Assembly: GCA_903861055.1 (NCBI GenBank)
Contig: CAIOSU010000078.1
Span: 1 to 5,045 of the forward strand
DNA length: 5,045 bases
Source of the DNA: an uncultured bacterium
GTDB lineage: Bacteria; Bacteroidota; Bacteroidia; Chitinophagales; CAIOSU01
Direction of reading: 5' to 3'
How positions within the stretch are numbered: the stretch's first letter is position 1; every line of letters starts with the position of its first letter. A model generated the notes under the pieces. That model was not told where the DNA came from. It searched no databases and saw only the letters and a list, made by a program, of their open reading frames with translations. Of this stretch, positions 4,879 through 5,045 are shown piece after piece. The position numbers and the translations under genes are program-made.

Positions 4879-5045
4879 GAAAGATTTTATCTCAAAAGCC
4901 TTAGCGTTGGGCATTGGTTTTCCATTTCTTTCCTCGATTTTGCTAGAGTCTTGCGGTAAGGATGATTCCATTTTCCCGAAGTTTAAAACCAATTTTTCGG
5001 GCAAAGTAATTATTGTGGGTGCTGGGGCGGCTGGCTTGGCGGCTG
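4871..5045 (+). CDS. Exported FAD-dependent oxidoreductase, N-terminal fragment (3' end outside window)
   Basis: Fifty-eight residues are visible. Residues 46-58 (VIIVGAGAAGLAA) are the beta-alpha-beta dinucleotide fold with the GxGxxG motif that opens FAD-dependent oxidoreductases, including the flavin monoamine oxidase group. That group is my best guess but cannot be confirmed from the fragment. The N-terminus MTRKDFISKALALGIGFPFL has a polar start with TRKDFI, one residue off the twin-arginine pattern (second Arg replaced by Lys), then a hydrophobic stretch and LLESC-GKDD. Cys28 could be a lipidated cysteine, though Glu at -2 is unusual for a lipobox. The protein is therefore probably folded with its cofactor and exported by Tat, or anchored as a lipoprotein. 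The ATG at 4871 overlaps the previous gene by eight bases. A GAAAGG stretch at 4864-4869 ends one base before the ATG, too close for a normal ribosome site, which favours coupling to upstream translation. Confidence 0.8.
   Translation, partial: MTRKDFISKALALGIGFPFLSSILLESCGKDDSIFPKFKTNFSGKVIIVGAGAAGLAA

Overview
The window reads as chromosomal DNA from a member of the Bacteroidota. The protein families, the absence of strong Shine-Dalgarno sites and a TAnnTTTG-type promoter all point there. A closer placement (Chitinophagales or Sphingobacteriales-like) is only a guess. It holds six protein genes, two cut by the window edges. I found no RNA genes, CRISPR array, prophage or transposase gene.

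Layout. Bases 1-327 (+) are the C-terminal two thirds of ribonuclease HI. It converges on a minus-strand APC-family amino acid permease (501-1913), and between them sits a compact, mirror-symmetric palindromic element (359-480). The permease and the plus-strand DNA polymerase III delta subunit gene holA (2207-3211) are divergent. Their 293-bp spacer carries three separate four-unit arrays of 7-bp repeats, and a near-perfect Bacteroidota promoter that would make the holA mRNA leaderless or nearly so. After holA, bases 3212-3554 are non-coding and hold a second mirror-symmetric cluster of GGATTnnnAATCC palindromes. Next come a Crp/Fnr-family regulator (3555-4130), a small secreted, probably outer-membrane protein (4294-4878), and the start of an exported FAD-dependent oxidoreductase (4871 to the edge).

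How the parts may work together. RNase HI and HolA are housekeeping replication/repair proteins and the permease is a general nutrient transporter, so the left two thirds is ordinary in gene content. On the right, the Crp-like protein keeps the R-E-R recognition-helix residues that read TGTGA half-sites in E. coli CRP. A TGTGA-N6-TCAAA site lies just after its stop codon, about 41 bp before the predicted start site of the next transcription unit. This suggests a local circuit in which the regulator activates the envelope protein/oxidoreductase pair. That circuit is inferred.

The most unusual content is in the intergenic DNA: two unrelated REPIN-like palindromic composites and three different heptamer arrays. 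I saw no convincing new multi-gene system.
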